Positions 54,701 to 63,658 of a DNA stretch of 64,000 nt are shown piece after piece. Position 1 is the first letter of the stretch; every line of letters starts with the position of its first letter. The notes under the pieces are model-generated. The model had not been told where the DNA came from and searched no databases. It saw nothing but the letters and a program-made list of their open reading frames with translations. The position numbers and the translations under genes are program-made. The stretch is taken from NCBI RefSeq assembly GCF_018398315.1, contig NZ_JAHBRW010000002.1, forward strand, positions 232,637 to 296,636, in the 5' to 3' direction. The stretch comes from Chelatococcus sp. YT9 (lineage in GTDB: Bacteria; Pseudomonadota; Alphaproteobacteria; Rhizobiales; Beijerinckiaceae).

Positions 54701-55048
54701 GCCCATCCCGACGACGATCCCGGCTGGTTCTTCGTCATCAAGGAGCGCCCCGGTGAACCCCGCTTCGGCCTCGACATCGAGAAGCAGCCGAAACTGAATG
54801 TCTGGAACGATCTCGCCTGGGACGACGTGCAGCCCAATGCGCCGGGCAGCCATATCGAGATCGCGACCGCGCCCACCGCGTTCACGCTCGTGACGCCGAC
54901 CGGCACCGACAGCGAGAAGGCCGTGCAGTTCGCCGACGACAAGAAGATCGCCTGGACCCGCAATATGAGTTCCGCAGAGCTCGCCTACATCCTCTTCCAG
55001 GCCCCTGTGCTCGTCGGCGTCCACGCCAGCGAAATGCTTCCAAAATGA
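51743..55048 (+). CDS. Large hypothetical protein with central transmembrane hairpin
   Basis: The 1101-residue protein has a soluble N-terminal half (MSVIGTYSFLPWLRQGLANQ, ALFGPGDIVGIDKRAIVRVE, NFEPNYLPAIEFYDEDFPWR, RLRPWLALVVL) of mixed structure. Two closely spaced membrane segments follow at ~588-634 (PWLVILVAILIALLCLLVL and GVLLAALVIAGAVYL). A second soluble half contains YPVIDQPMYEPLTARSSELF and LNHEFARELLWREYPTDQRG. It has no known domain. Such a hairpin would anchor it to the inner membrane with both halves on one side. Similar proteins are, as far as I recall, only annotated as hypothetical. Start has GGGGGTGACGGA upstream. Confidence 0.78.
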   Translation: MSVIGTYSFLPWLRQGLANQIATADFDPSVKVRASVSIDLALTGDKLGGGTATETVSRPMALFGPGDIVGIDKRAIVRVEPRDWVTNFEPNYLPAIEFYDEDFPWRYTPAAPDLGRGRLRPWLALVVLAEGEFKDGKAGLDRPLPYVDVDNLAAFPRADELWAWAHVHVNRSLAAGDSEFVSTDVNAVLSKFGAVLAENPDLAYSRIISPRKLAENTAYHAFLVPTFETGRRAGLKIEIGDDVPATLSAWDAGTRPEPQSFPYYHRWFFHTGARGDFEMLVRLLKPKPVDPRVGTREMDVQYPGANVSGLDKPELGGILKLGGALRPPAKVPATPPDMFETWDDPFPRPLQEDLARLLNLPDDYQRAGDPDPIIAPPLYGTWHALTKRVLKEADGTPAANWDNWVHRLNLDPRFRVPAGFGTRIIQDNQEKYMDAAWEQIGNVLEAQRRIRFGQFAVKVSEIWYDRHLLPLVGVSRQKALLLMAPLNKRILTGAFTIHHAQATSLLQPVMTSAPLRRIIRARGRLISALPFDAARPPDQLIDRVNKGEVSAAPPKQTPPGLFTADQAADALVPAAAPPWVVDWLKRLPPLPWLVILVAILIALLCLLVLSPTIGVLLAALVIAGAVYLRRWLNQWAPSVAASEALKEDNQTPAAVDAMPGAGGFVITEPGSGFLPGRGPDSQEAMRFKTALKEGFALVQASAAAGAAPVRRPLDLDDLTATAVKAINPTHTIPRRIRADLFVPPRLIAEIGEAFVEPMAYPVIDQPMYEPLTARSSELFLPNINLIANNSITLLETNQRFIESYMVGLNHEFARELLWREYPTDQRGSIFRQFWDVRSFFNRDNLDDEALKEKLRDIKPLHTWSRTSTLGSHDNREAVAGATEEELVLVIRGELLKRYPTAVIYAHRAVWQRKDDGTEADKAREPWDRHGPIDNLKERRLAPLTAAEEANPPKSKVLTPLYQARVEPDIYFFGFDLTVDKAKGGTGAHPDDDPGWFFVIKERPGEPRFGLDIEKQPKLNVWNDLAWDDVQPNAPGSHIEIATAPTAFTLVTPTGTDSEKAVQFADDKKIAWTRNMSSAELAYILFQAPVLVGVHASEMLPK

Positions 55049-55057
55049 GAGGGCGCC

Positions 55058-58000
55058 ATGGCTGATTTCAATGATCTGCGCGTCGCGCTCAACACGACAC
55101 GATCGGCGCTCGACGGTCTTCAGGGTGAGATCGCGGCGCTCAGGGCGCGCCTAAAACGCCTCGAGGACGAGGACGCCGCGGCTGCCCGCCGCTTCAATCG
55201 CCACGATGAAGCCGACGTCGCGGCACGGGAGCGCCGCGCGGCGGACAGGCGCCGTCTCACATCCAGGCTCGCTGATCTGCGCACGCGCGAGAAGGCGGCC
55301 CTGACGGACGAAATCCGCATCCGCACTGATTTCGCCGATTTTACAGATCCGCGCGGGGGGATTTCCAACCTCAGCGACGCGACGCCGATCCTCATGATGC
55401 CTATCCGGCTTGAGACACGTTTCAAGCCTGCCCGGGAAACCGGCGCAAGCAGCGATGAACTGTGGCTGCGCATCTATCCCGATGATTGCTTCATCACCAC
55501 CTTCGATCCGGCGCTGACCGCGGCGGAAGCGGCGGATGCGAGGAGCTATTGGGCGGGCATCTGGTCGGCCGGCGGCCATGAGGGTGAGGAACGCGCCGCC
55601 TGGCGGGCCATCGCCACCGCCCATGGCGCGGGACGGGCCGGCTGGATCGTCGATCAGTTCCCTGAGATAGCCGCCTCGGCACGGCCGACCAAGCCAAGAC
55701 CGCAGGACGTTATCCTGACCATCGTCACCGAGACGCCCCTGCCCGCCGCCGAGGCGACGGCACTCGTCACATTCTGGCAGGCGGCGTGGCGCGCGCAGGG
55801 CGACGCGACCGCGTTGGCGGCGGCCCGGGCCGCACTCGCGGCAGCCGTCGGCCCGGACCGGGCAGCGGCGCTGGCGGCGGAAACCCTGCCCGCCAATTTT
55901 GCCGTCGCGCCGGCGGCGGGCAGCGATCCGACGAGCCTCAATGTGGCCGTTGCCTTCCTCGTTTTTCCACCCGTCGAGACCAAGGAGAGCGCCTGGGCGC
56001 GCGCGCCGAAGATGACGATCCTGCCGGATCGCTTCATCTTCATCGGCTATCGCGGCAACGCGGCTCCGCGCATCGTCCTCGGCAACCCCGTACCGGCGAC
56101 GCTCTTCGTGGGACCGGATCCGCAGGCCGATGCGGCGAGCCAGATCCGGCATGACGACGACGGCGATATCGTGATGCCGGACGAACTCAAATGGATGACG
56201 GACTTCCCGCAGGCCGTCGAGAACGGCATGGGCTTGCGGATCATGCTCGATCCGGACGAGGCCAAGGGCGGCTTCGACCGGGTGCTCGTCGTCGGCCTGC
56301 GCCTGAGTGCCGACGCGACAGAAGGGGCCGCCCAATTCGCCGCGCTGCTACGCAGCCACGCTTGCGGCCGGACAGGCCTTGCCGTTTTGCCGCAAGGCAC
56401 GCCCACCAACAACACCGAGACGGTTTCGTCCGGTCACGCCCGCCTTGACGATCCAGATGCAGCCTTCGACGACCGCAAGGCGGCCCTTTTCATTCCCGAT
56501 GCCGACTGGCTCGACAAGCGCGACGGCGAATGGCTGGCGGACTATCTCGGCATCGACGCGCAAGTCTTCGCGCATGTGCACGGTGCCGGCGCGACCGACC
56601 AGATTGCCGCGCGCGCCATGAACACCGCGCTCTGGCCGGCCACCTTGGGCTACTGGATGGAAAGCCTGATGTCGCCGGCCTTTCCGCGTCGGGTGATCGA
56701 ACAGACGCGCGGCTTCTTCAATCGCTATGTCATCGCCGGTGGCGCCGTACCGGCGCTGCGCATCGGTTCCCAGCCTTACGGCATCCTGCCGGCGACCGCC
56801 TTCTCGCGCATGGCATGGCTCGAAGCCCGCGAGCGCCCACTCCTGCGCGGTGAGGAACCGACACTCGCCTTCCTGCGGGAGCTGCGGCGGATCATCGCCG
56901 CCTTCGAGACGGACTGGCGCGCTATGGGCGCCGGTCTCGCCCATATCGGCAAGGCGGGCGACCCGCACCAGATCCTGCTCGATATCGTCGGGCTCCACTC
57001 CGGCTCGGTGGAATGGTCGCAGCGCTATGCCGAAAGCCTGAAGACGGTCTTCAACCGTCTCAATCTGCTCGGCCTCGGCGGGCTCATGGAGCAGATCAAC
57101 ATCAGCGTGCGACAGGCGGCCGCCCGCCAGATCCTGGCCAATCTCGGCTACGCCGGCGAGGAGGAGCCGGAGATCTTCGACAAGCTCTTCTCAGGCCGCC
57201 ACAACCTCCTTAAGGGCGGCGTTGTGGATGACGTCCCCCTCTCGGAGACGGCTCCCATCCGCCCCTCGACGGTAGACGGCCGGAACTATATCGAATGGTT
57301 GGGCACGGCTTCCGGCACCTCGCTCAACGCGCTTTATGCCCAGGACGGCTTCCTCGACGACAAGCCGCCCAAAGCCCTGCTCTATCTCATGCTCCGCCAT
57401 GCCTTGCAGCTCGGCTACCACGATGTCGGCGTCCGCCTCTATGAGAACGCCGCGCTGATGACACCGGCCGCCGCCACCCTCGCGCGGCAGGACAGTCCCT
57501 TTCTCCATATCCAGGCGGCGAACACGCTCAGCGAGAGCCGCTACCAGATTCTCTACAACGCCGACGTCGCGATCACCGGCTCGGCGACCCAGACGGTCTC
57601 CGATTTCATCACGGCGCAGTTGCCGACCTTGACCCTCGCTTTCCATCTGCGGGACCAGCGCGCCGCGCTTGAGCGCCTGAAAGCGGAACCCACCGCGCGC
57701 CTCGAGCGGGTTTTCGCCGATCATATCGACTGCCTGAGCTACCGGCCGGATGCTTGGCTGCTCGGCCTCGTCACCTACCAGCTCACGCGCATGCGCAATA
57801 TCATCGATGGTGAGGATCGCGAGCCGAGACGGGGTCTTTATCTCGGCGCCTATGGCTGGCTGGAGGACTTGAGGCCCGAGAACCGGCGTCTGACGCCGGT
57901 CAGGCTTGATAACCCCAAGCTCGCCGCGGATTTCGCCGATCCCGACGCGCCGCCGCTGATGCGCGACGATACCAACCAGGGCTATGTCCACGCGCCCTCG

Positions 58001-60631
58001 CTCAATCACGCCGTCGCCGCCGCGGTGCTACGCAACGGCTATATCACCAACGCGGGCAAGCCGAACGGCGAGACCATGGCGGTCAACCTCTCCTCGGAGC
58101 GCGTGCGCACCGCGCTTGCCCTGCTGGAAGGCGTACGGGCGGGCCAGGGCCTCGGCGATCTTCTCGGCTACCAGTTCGAGCGGGGGTTGCACGACCGCCA
58201 TGGGCCCATCGAGGTCGATAAGTTCATCTATAAATTGCGCAAGGCCTTCCCGATCCGGGCCGACCGCATGGCCTCCACCCGCACCGAGGAGGGCGTGCCC
58301 ATCGAGGCGATTGAGGCGCGTAACGTCATCGATGGCCTCGCCCTGGTCAATCACATGAAAGCGGGCGGCGCCTCGACCTACCCCTTCGGCAAGGCGAACC
58401 TGCCGCCTGCCACCGCCGCCGAGGCCGCCGCCATCAACGCGGAGGTGCAGGCCCTGGTCGAGGCCCATGACGCCGTCGCGGATCTTGCGCTCGCCGAGGG
58501 CGTCTACCAGGCCGTGCTCGGCAATTACGACCGGGTGGCCGCCACCTATGACGCCTACGCACGGGGCAACTTCCCGCCGGAGCCGGAGGTGGTGCGCACG
58601 CCGCTCGACGGCATCGGCCTGACCCATCGCGTCGGCCTGCATCTCGACGCGACCGCGAGCCCCACTGTCTCGCCGCTTGCCGGTGTCGCGATGACCCCGC
58701 GCGCCCAGGCCGAGCCCGCCCTGAACCGCTGGCTCGCAAGCGTCATGCCTCCGCCCGCAGAGGTCGGCTGCGTTGTTGCCTTCACCGAAGCTGCCACGGG
58801 CGAACAGCGGACACGGGAGGTCACGCTCGCCGATCTCGGCCTCCAGCCGAGCGACAGCCTCGCCCTCGTCGGCCATGAGAGCGAGCAGGCGATGGCCGAG
58901 ATCGATGACCGAATCCTCCGCCATGTGATGGAGCACTTCGCGCCGAGACCTGACAAGCCGGTCACCATCCGCTACATGGAGACCGAGGCCGCCCCTATTT
59001 CGCTCTTCGCGCTTAGCCCGCTGCTCAAGGCCCTGCGGCAGCTCACAACCAAATCACGCGCCCTGAAGCCGAGCGATCTTACCCTGATGAACGAAGCCAC
59101 CGTCGCCCAGGACGCCGCGCCCGTCATCGACAAGGCAAGGCTCGATCTGGTGCAGGCTGCAATGGCGACCTTGCACGGCGATCTCACGGCCTTCCAGGCC
59201 ACGCTCAAGGCGCCGCTCGCCGATCTCGACAACCGCCGCGGGGAGATCCTCGACCACATCGACGATCACGTGACGGCGCTTGTGGCTCTCATGGGGCGGG
59301 CAGCGCTTTTCGCTGTTCCGCAAGCCGGCTGGGGGATGGCCTACGACTTCAAACGGCGCAGCTATGCCGCCGTACTCGCGCAATTCAGCGAGCGGGTCGC
59401 GCGCTGGGATGCCCAGCTGGCCATATTCGATGCCACCATCATCACCTATGGCACCCTGCCGGTGGATACGAGCGACGACGAGCGCTTCAGGCTGCTTGTC
59501 CAGGCGGAACAGGCGATTTCGGCCACGGCAACGGAGGTGCTGCCGCCGACGCCAGCCGCCTTCCTCGCGGACATCACGATGAAACGCACCGCCTTCGTCG
59601 CCAAGCAAGCGGCGCTCAGGAGCCTCGACGACACGACGGAGACGGGGCTCGTCGGCCTGCTCGCCGAAGCCGCCGCCCATCTGCCGACCGACGACTTCGA
59701 TCCGCTGCCCTTCACCCTCGCGGAGCGCGAAGCCGAGATCATTCGCTTCGCCGAGGATGCGGCCCTGCTCATGGCCCGCATCGCGGCCGAGATCGAGCGC
59801 CGCCTTACCCTGTCCCAGAACCACTTTGATGCTCACGACGCGGCCGCGACGGCGACTGAAGCCGCGACCGCGTTGGAAAAGGCGGCAAAGGCCCTCCTTG
59901 GCGAGGATTTCCGCATCATCCCAACTTTCCGCCTCGGGGCGGGTCAGAGCAGCGAGATGGCGAACGCGCTGGCCGCCAGCCAGTCCGGCGATCTCTTTGC
60001 CTATCTGACCGCAGCACCGGACCCCGCGACGCCCGCCATCGCGCCCTTGCCCGTGGAGACCTGGCTCGCGGGAATTGCCCGGGTGCGCGACAAGCTGCGC
60101 GCCTTCGAGCAGATGACGACCTTTACCGGCGCCTTCGGCCTCGATGAGCCGGAGCTGACGCCCCTGCAACTCCCCTTCCTGCCGGATGACCGCTGGCTTG
60201 CCCTAGAATTCCCACCGGATCTTGCACTGGACAAGGACCGGCTGCTCTATAGCGCGGTCTTCGCCGCACCGTTCGACGGAACGGCAAGCCAATGCGGCCT
60301 GCTCCTCGACGAATGGACGGAGACCATCCCCGGCGCGAGCGCCACAACCGGGATTGCCTTTCATCACGACCGCCCGAATACGGAGGCGCCGCAGACCATG
60401 CTTCTCGTCACCCCCAGTGATTTCCGGGGCGCGTGGCAGTGGGACGACCTGGTCGACGCCCTCAACGAGACGCTCGACCTCGCCAAGCTGCGCGCGATCG
60501 AGCCCGCGCATATCGACGCCACGCCCTATGCGCCCTTCCTGCCGGCGACTGTGATGGCCGCCCAGGCGCGGCAACTGACCATCGCCGCCAACCTCGTGCT
60601 CAACAACAGCTTCAACCTTGTCCGGCGTTAA
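55058..60631 (+). CDS. Giant hypothetical protein (1857 aa) with N-terminal coiled coil
   Basis: Residues ~10-100 form a strong coiled coil (LDGLQGEIAALRARLKRLED, RRRLTSRLADLRTREKAALT). It is followed by a conserved-looking block PILMMPIRLETRF, DELWLRIYPDDCFITTFDP and ARSYWAGIWSAGGHE. The remainder is mainly helical and Ala/Leu-rich with many Arg/Asp pairs. No transmembrane segment, signal peptide or enzymatic motif was recognised. The LETRF and LWLRIYPDD blocks look like a family hallmark; I know no function for it. It begins 9 bp after gene four and ends 9 bp before gene six, so all three should be made together. Confidence 0.78.
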   Translation: MADFNDLRVALNTTRSALDGLQGEIAALRARLKRLEDEDAAAARRFNRHDEADVAARERRAADRRRLTSRLADLRTREKAALTDEIRIRTDFADFTDPRGGISNLSDATPILMMPIRLETRFKPARETGASSDELWLRIYPDDCFITTFDPALTAAEAADARSYWAGIWSAGGHEGEERAAWRAIATAHGAGRAGWIVDQFPEIAASARPTKPRPQDVILTIVTETPLPAAEATALVTFWQAAWRAQGDATALAAARAALAAAVGPDRAAALAAETLPANFAVAPAAGSDPTSLNVAVAFLVFPPVETKESAWARAPKMTILPDRFIFIGYRGNAAPRIVLGNPVPATLFVGPDPQADAASQIRHDDDGDIVMPDELKWMTDFPQAVENGMGLRIMLDPDEAKGGFDRVLVVGLRLSADATEGAAQFAALLRSHACGRTGLAVLPQGTPTNNTETVSSGHARLDDPDAAFDDRKAALFIPDADWLDKRDGEWLADYLGIDAQVFAHVHGAGATDQIAARAMNTALWPATLGYWMESLMSPAFPRRVIEQTRGFFNRYVIAGGAVPALRIGSQPYGILPATAFSRMAWLEARERPLLRGEEPTLAFLRELRRIIAAFETDWRAMGAGLAHIGKAGDPHQILLDIVGLHSGSVEWSQRYAESLKTVFNRLNLLGLGGLMEQINISVRQAAARQILANLGYAGEEEPEIFDKLFSGRHNLLKGGVVDDVPLSETAPIRPSTVDGRNYIEWLGTASGTSLNALYAQDGFLDDKPPKALLYLMLRHALQLGYHDVGVRLYENAALMTPAAATLARQDSPFLHIQAANTLSESRYQILYNADVAITGSATQTVSDFITAQLPTLTLAFHLRDQRAALERLKAEPTARLERVFADHIDCLSYRPDAWLLGLVTYQLTRMRNIIDGEDREPRRGLYLGAYGWLEDLRPENRRLTPVRLDNPKLAADFADPDAPPLMRDDTNQGYVHAPSLNHAVAAAVLRNGYITNAGKPNGETMAVNLSSERVRTALALLEGVRAGQGLGDLLGYQFERGLHDRHGPIEVDKFIYKLRKAFPIRADRMASTRTEEGVPIEAIEARNVIDGLALVNHMKAGGASTYPFGKANLPPATAAEAAAINAEVQALVEAHDAVADLALAEGVYQAVLGNYDRVAATYDAYARGNFPPEPEVVRTPLDGIGLTHRVGLHLDATASPTVSPLAGVAMTPRAQAEPALNRWLASVMPPPAEVGCVVAFTEAATGEQRTREVTLADLGLQPSDSLALVGHESEQAMAEIDDRILRHVMEHFAPRPDKPVTIRYMETEAAPISLFALSPLLKALRQLTTKSRALKPSDLTLMNEATVAQDAAPVIDKARLDLVQAAMATLHGDLTAFQATLKAPLADLDNRRGEILDHIDDHVTALVALMGRAALFAVPQAGWGMAYDFKRRSYAAVLAQFSERVARWDAQLAIFDATIITYGTLPVDTSDDERFRLLVQAEQAISATATEVLPPTPAAFLADITMKRTAFVAKQAALRSLDDTTETGLVGLLAEAAAHLPTDDFDPLPFTLAEREAEIIRFAEDAALLMARIAAEIERRLTLSQNHFDAHDAAATATEAATALEKAAKALLGEDFRIIPTFRLGAGQSSEMANALAASQSGDLFAYLTAAPDPATPAIAPLPVETWLAGIARVRDKLRAFEQMTTFTGAFGLDEPELTPLQLPFLPDDRWLALEFPPDLALDKDRLLYSAVFAAPFDGTASQCGLLLDEWTETIPGASATTGIAFHHDRPNTEAPQTMLLVTPSDFRGAWQWDDLVDALNETLDLAKLRAIEPAHIDATPYAPFLPATVMAAQARQLTIAANLVLNNSFNLVRR

Positions 60632-60640
60632 GGATCCGCG

Positions 60641-62539
60641 ATGTCCGAGAAGCTCATCACGGCCAATCTGGCCTCGACGATCGCCACGCGCGCGCTGCCC
60701 GGCATCACCCAATGGAACCGACTCGAAGGCCGCCCGCGCACCGAGAATTTCGAACGTGCCCTGCGTGCCGAGGTCCGCGATCCCCTCTGGCTGCTAACCC
60801 GTCAATGGCAGATGGGCGAGTTCCGCGGTGACGACGCGGGATCGCCGATTTTTGCCCGGGCCCGCATCGAAACGACGCGGCTTACACGCTATCGCGCCGC
60901 CGACGGCCCGACCGAGGCCTTCGACACATCGCTGCCGCTGGAGGCGCGCGTTGAGCCGCTGCCTGTCGCGCTTGCCCTCGGTGACCACGACATCGCCCTC
61001 GATATCCGGCTGATGATGGGGCGTTACTGGCTGAAGCTGATCAAGGCTTTGCCCCAGGCTGCCCGCGACCAGTATATCGCGGCCTATCCCATCCATGCTC
61101 CCGACCCAAATGACGCGGCGGATGCGCCGACGCTCGCTCATGCGGAGGTCTGGGCACAATTCGCCGCCGTGGCCGGCCGGGCGATGGATGGAGCCAAGCT
61201 CCATGCCTACTTGAAGGCCGATCCCGCGCACCGCGCCTCCGACGGCATCGCCGCCCTTGCCGGCGGGGAGGCACAAGCCGACGTGCAGGGCGTGCATTTC
61301 CTCGCCTGGTTCGAGAAACTCCTGCACCAACCTCCCAAGGGTTCCGCCTTCATTCCGGAACGGCTCGAATATCAGTTCAGCTGCGCCACGCCCGCCGGCG
61401 ACGGTGCGGAGAAGGTCTATGTCGCGGACCAATATTTCCAGGGGCATCTCGACTGGTACAATTTCGACAGCGATCCCACGCAAACGACGCTTGGTGGAGA
61501 GACCGCAACTGGCGGAGCAACGGCCGCCGGAGAGGAACCGCCACAGGCGGCTGTTGAGCCGCCCGAGGTCACGACGCTGACGACACTGCCGGCGCAGGCG
61601 ACCTTCAACGGCATGCCCAACACACGCTGGTGGGCCTTCGAGGACGGCCGCACCAATTTCGGCGACATCAAGCCCGACACCACGGACCTCGCCAAGCTTC
61701 TCCTGATCGAGTTCGGCCTCATCTATGCCAATGACTGGTTCGTCGTGCCCTTCATCGTGCCGGCCGGCGCGATCGCAACGATCAAGGGCCTCGCCGTCAC
61801 CAATGTCTTCGGCGAGCGTATCTGGATCGAGGCTGCGGGTCGCGGCAGCGACGATGACTGGCAGCGCTGGGCCCTGTTTCTCACGAGCGTCAAGGGGCAA
61901 GGCCACCAGGAGGCGGATCTGAGCCTCATGATCCCCCCCGCCGCGCAGAAGACCCTGGAGGCAGCCCCTCTTGAAGAGGTGGTCTTCGTCCGTGACGAGA
62001 TGGCGAACATGGTTTGGGGACTGGAGCAGACCGTGCCCCTGCCGACCGGCATGCCGAAGCCTGGCGCGGCCGCCGCCCGCGAAACGCGGCTCTTCTTCGA
62101 AAAGGACGTGGAACGGCGCCTCGGTGCGCCACCGCAACCGCCACCCGCGGCGACTGGCGCCAGGATCCGCTACAAGGTCATGAGCACCATGCCGGAAAAT
62201 TGGATCCCCATGATCCCGGTGCATGTGCCCGGCGACAATCGCGAGGTTCAGCTCCAGCGCGCGGCCATGCTGCGCGTTATCGAAGGCGACCCCGCCCCAC
62301 CAGCCAGCGTACGGCCGCGCAGCGCGCTGTTGCGCCACGGCCTCGACGAAACGCCACCGCAGCCATATTTCCTGCACGAGGAGGAAGTGCCGCGCGCCGG
62401 CGTGCGCGTGACCAAGAGCTTCCAACGCACGCGCTGGCGCGACGGCCGTGTGTGGCTGTGGCTAGGGCTCCGCAAGCAGACCGGCCGCGGCGGAGGCTCG
62501 AGTGGCCTGTCCTTTGACCGTATCGTCGATCTGCCGTGA
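60641..62539 (+). CDS. Hypothetical protein (632 aa), last gene of six-gene operon
   Basis: The N-terminus holds ITQWNRLEGRPRTENFERAL, then DPLWLLTRQWQMGEFRGDDA. Further blocks are ERLEYQFSCATPAGDGAEKV, YFQGHLDWYNFDSD, and PNTRWWAFEDGRTNFGDIKP. A low-complexity Ala/Glu/Pro linker lies at ~285-310 (between TTLGGET and VTTLTTL) and splits the protein into two parts. Unusually many Trp residues lie in conserved-looking blocks. It has no signal peptide and no known family. ATG 60641 has AAGGAT upstream. It is probably a soluble partner of the giant protein upstream; this is inference from the 9-bp spacing. Confidence 0.77.
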   Translation: MSEKLITANLASTIATRALPGITQWNRLEGRPRTENFERALRAEVRDPLWLLTRQWQMGEFRGDDAGSPIFARARIETTRLTRYRAADGPTEAFDTSLPLEARVEPLPVALALGDHDIALDIRLMMGRYWLKLIKALPQAARDQYIAAYPIHAPDPNDAADAPTLAHAEVWAQFAAVAGRAMDGAKLHAYLKADPAHRASDGIAALAGGEAQADVQGVHFLAWFEKLLHQPPKGSAFIPERLEYQFSCATPAGDGAEKVYVADQYFQGHLDWYNFDSDPTQTTLGGETATGGATAAGEEPPQAAVEPPEVTTLTTLPAQATFNGMPNTRWWAFEDGRTNFGDIKPDTTDLAKLLLIEFGLIYANDWFVVPFIVPAGAIATIKGLAVTNVFGERIWIEAAGRGSDDDWQRWALFLTSVKGQGHQEADLSLMIPPAAQKTLEAAPLEEVVFVRDEMANMVWGLEQTVPLPTGMPKPGAAAARETRLFFEKDVERRLGAPPQPPPAATGARIRYKVMSTMPENWIPMIPVHVPGDNREVQLQRAAMLRVIEGDPAPPASVRPRSALLRHGLDETPPQPYFLHEEEVPRAGVRVTKSFQRTRWRDGRVWLWLGLRKQTGRGGGSSGLSFDRIVDLP

Positions 62540-62743
62540 CCTGCGCGGCAACGCTTACTTCCACGGATCCCGCATGGATGAACGCCATGGCCTCATCGGA
62601 GAGCGTGGTCATAGTCGCAGGATAGCCGTGGGTCTGCTCGCCCGCTGCAATGACTGAACCTTACGGGGTTCCGGTGGTTTCGCCGGCCGGGCGATTGGAC
62701 AGGCCAATTTTCCTTTCCGCAGCTCTAATCCTCGAAAAGCCGC

Positions 62744-62781
62744 TTGACGCCGCTCGCTCCCGCCCATATTGTCCTGACCAA
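62744..62781 (+). promoter_or_regulatory. Promoter with overlapping GntR-type operator upstream of the FadR-type gene
   Basis: TTGACG (62744-62749), 17 bp, then TATTGT (62767-62772) fits a vegetative promoter. The imperfect palindrome TTGTCCTGACCAA (62769-62781) overlaps the -10 and the probable start site, the position expected for autorepression by the FCD regulator that starts at 62803. FCD regulators often bind TGGTCxGACCA-like sites. Confidence 0.5.
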
Positions 62782-62802
62782 TAGATCTTTCCAGGAAATG
62801 GC

Positions 62803-63540
62803 ATGACCAATCCCGCGTCCAGGACGACGCCAACCCTCTCGATTGTGCGAAGCAAGCGTGTCTACGAGCAGATCGCCGAACAAATCGGCGAAATGATCCG
62901 GTCCGAACACTACCGCGCGGGTGAACGCATTCCGCCGGAGCGGGACCTTGCTAAGGCGCTCGGCGTCAGCCGCCCATCGGTCCGCGAGGCGATGATCGCG
63001 CTCGAGGCCGCGGGATTGATCGAGGTACGCGTTGGCGATGGCACCTACGTGCGGGAAAGCGCCGCCGCGGCCGGCGTTATGCCCTGGTCCGCCGGCGCGG
63101 ATCCAGGACCCGGGCCGCTGGAGCAATTCCAGGCGCGCCGCCTGATCGAGACGGAAATGGCGGCACGCGCCGCCGTCAGCGCCACCGCAGGAGAAATCCA
63201 GGAGTTGGAGGCTCTGGTCGGAGAAATGGCTCGCGTCTATCCAACCCTTGATGATTTCGACGACAAGCTCGGCTTCCGCTTCCATACCGCACTCGCGCGC
63301 GCCGCGCGCAACGGCGTCCTCGCCAATGTCGTCGAGTATCTTTGGACCCTTCGCGACAGTGACATGTGGCGGCATCTTCGCCGACGGGTCGTCACGCCCG
63401 ATAACCGGCGCCAGGTCGTGCTCGATCGTCAGGAGATCGTCGCTGGCATTGCCGAGCGCAATCCCGCTCGCGCGAAGGCGGCCATGATCGCGCTGCTCGA
63501 TCGCGCCGAACGGCGTTATTTTGGCCTGGACGATGAATAG
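62803..63540 (+). CDS. GntR-family regulator with FCD domain (FadR/LldR type)
   Basis: The 245-residue regulator has a GntR winged helix (YEQIAEQIGEMIRSEHYRAG, DLAKALGVSRPSVREAMIAL, then GLIEVRVGDGTYVRES). An FCD domain follows (EQFQARRLIETEMAARAAVS, then FHTALARAARNGVLANVVEY), with metal-binding-type Asp and His positions. ATG 62803 has AGGAAA upstream. The next gene on the same strand is a peptide-type ABC binding protein 118 bp on, so it probably controls that importer. Ligand unknown. Confidence 0.92.
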   Translation: MTNPASRTTPTLSIVRSKRVYEQIAEQIGEMIRSEHYRAGERIPPERDLAKALGVSRPSVREAMIALEAAGLIEVRVGDGTYVRESAAAAGVMPWSAGADPGPGPLEQFQARRLIETEMAARAAVSATAGEIQELEALVGEMARVYPTLDDFDDKLGFRFHTALARAARNGVLANVVEYLWTLRDSDMWRHLRRRVVTPDNRRQVVLDRQEIVAGIAERNPARAKAAMIALLDRAERRYFGLDDE

Positions 63541-63658
63541 TTCTGCAACACCAAGGTATCACAGTATGTAACAACCACATTCGTGGCAATCGCACAGCAC
63601 CGCCATTCATGGCTCAAGAAAAACGCGATGCCTGTCGAACAACGGAGAGGAACGAATA

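Noticed and set aside
55151-56335. 394-codon antisense frame in the giant gene
   Set aside because: Arg/Gly-rich translation without any motif; sense frame is continuous over 1857 codons.
60794-62425. 543-codon open frame antisense to the last operon gene
   Set aside because: Same cause: GC-biased third positions keep the antisense frame open. No recognisable family.
46016-62539. Contractile injection system or prophage tail
   Set aside because: Large proteins in a row suggested it, but no sheath, tube, spike, baseplate or AAA protein motif is visible in any of the six genes.
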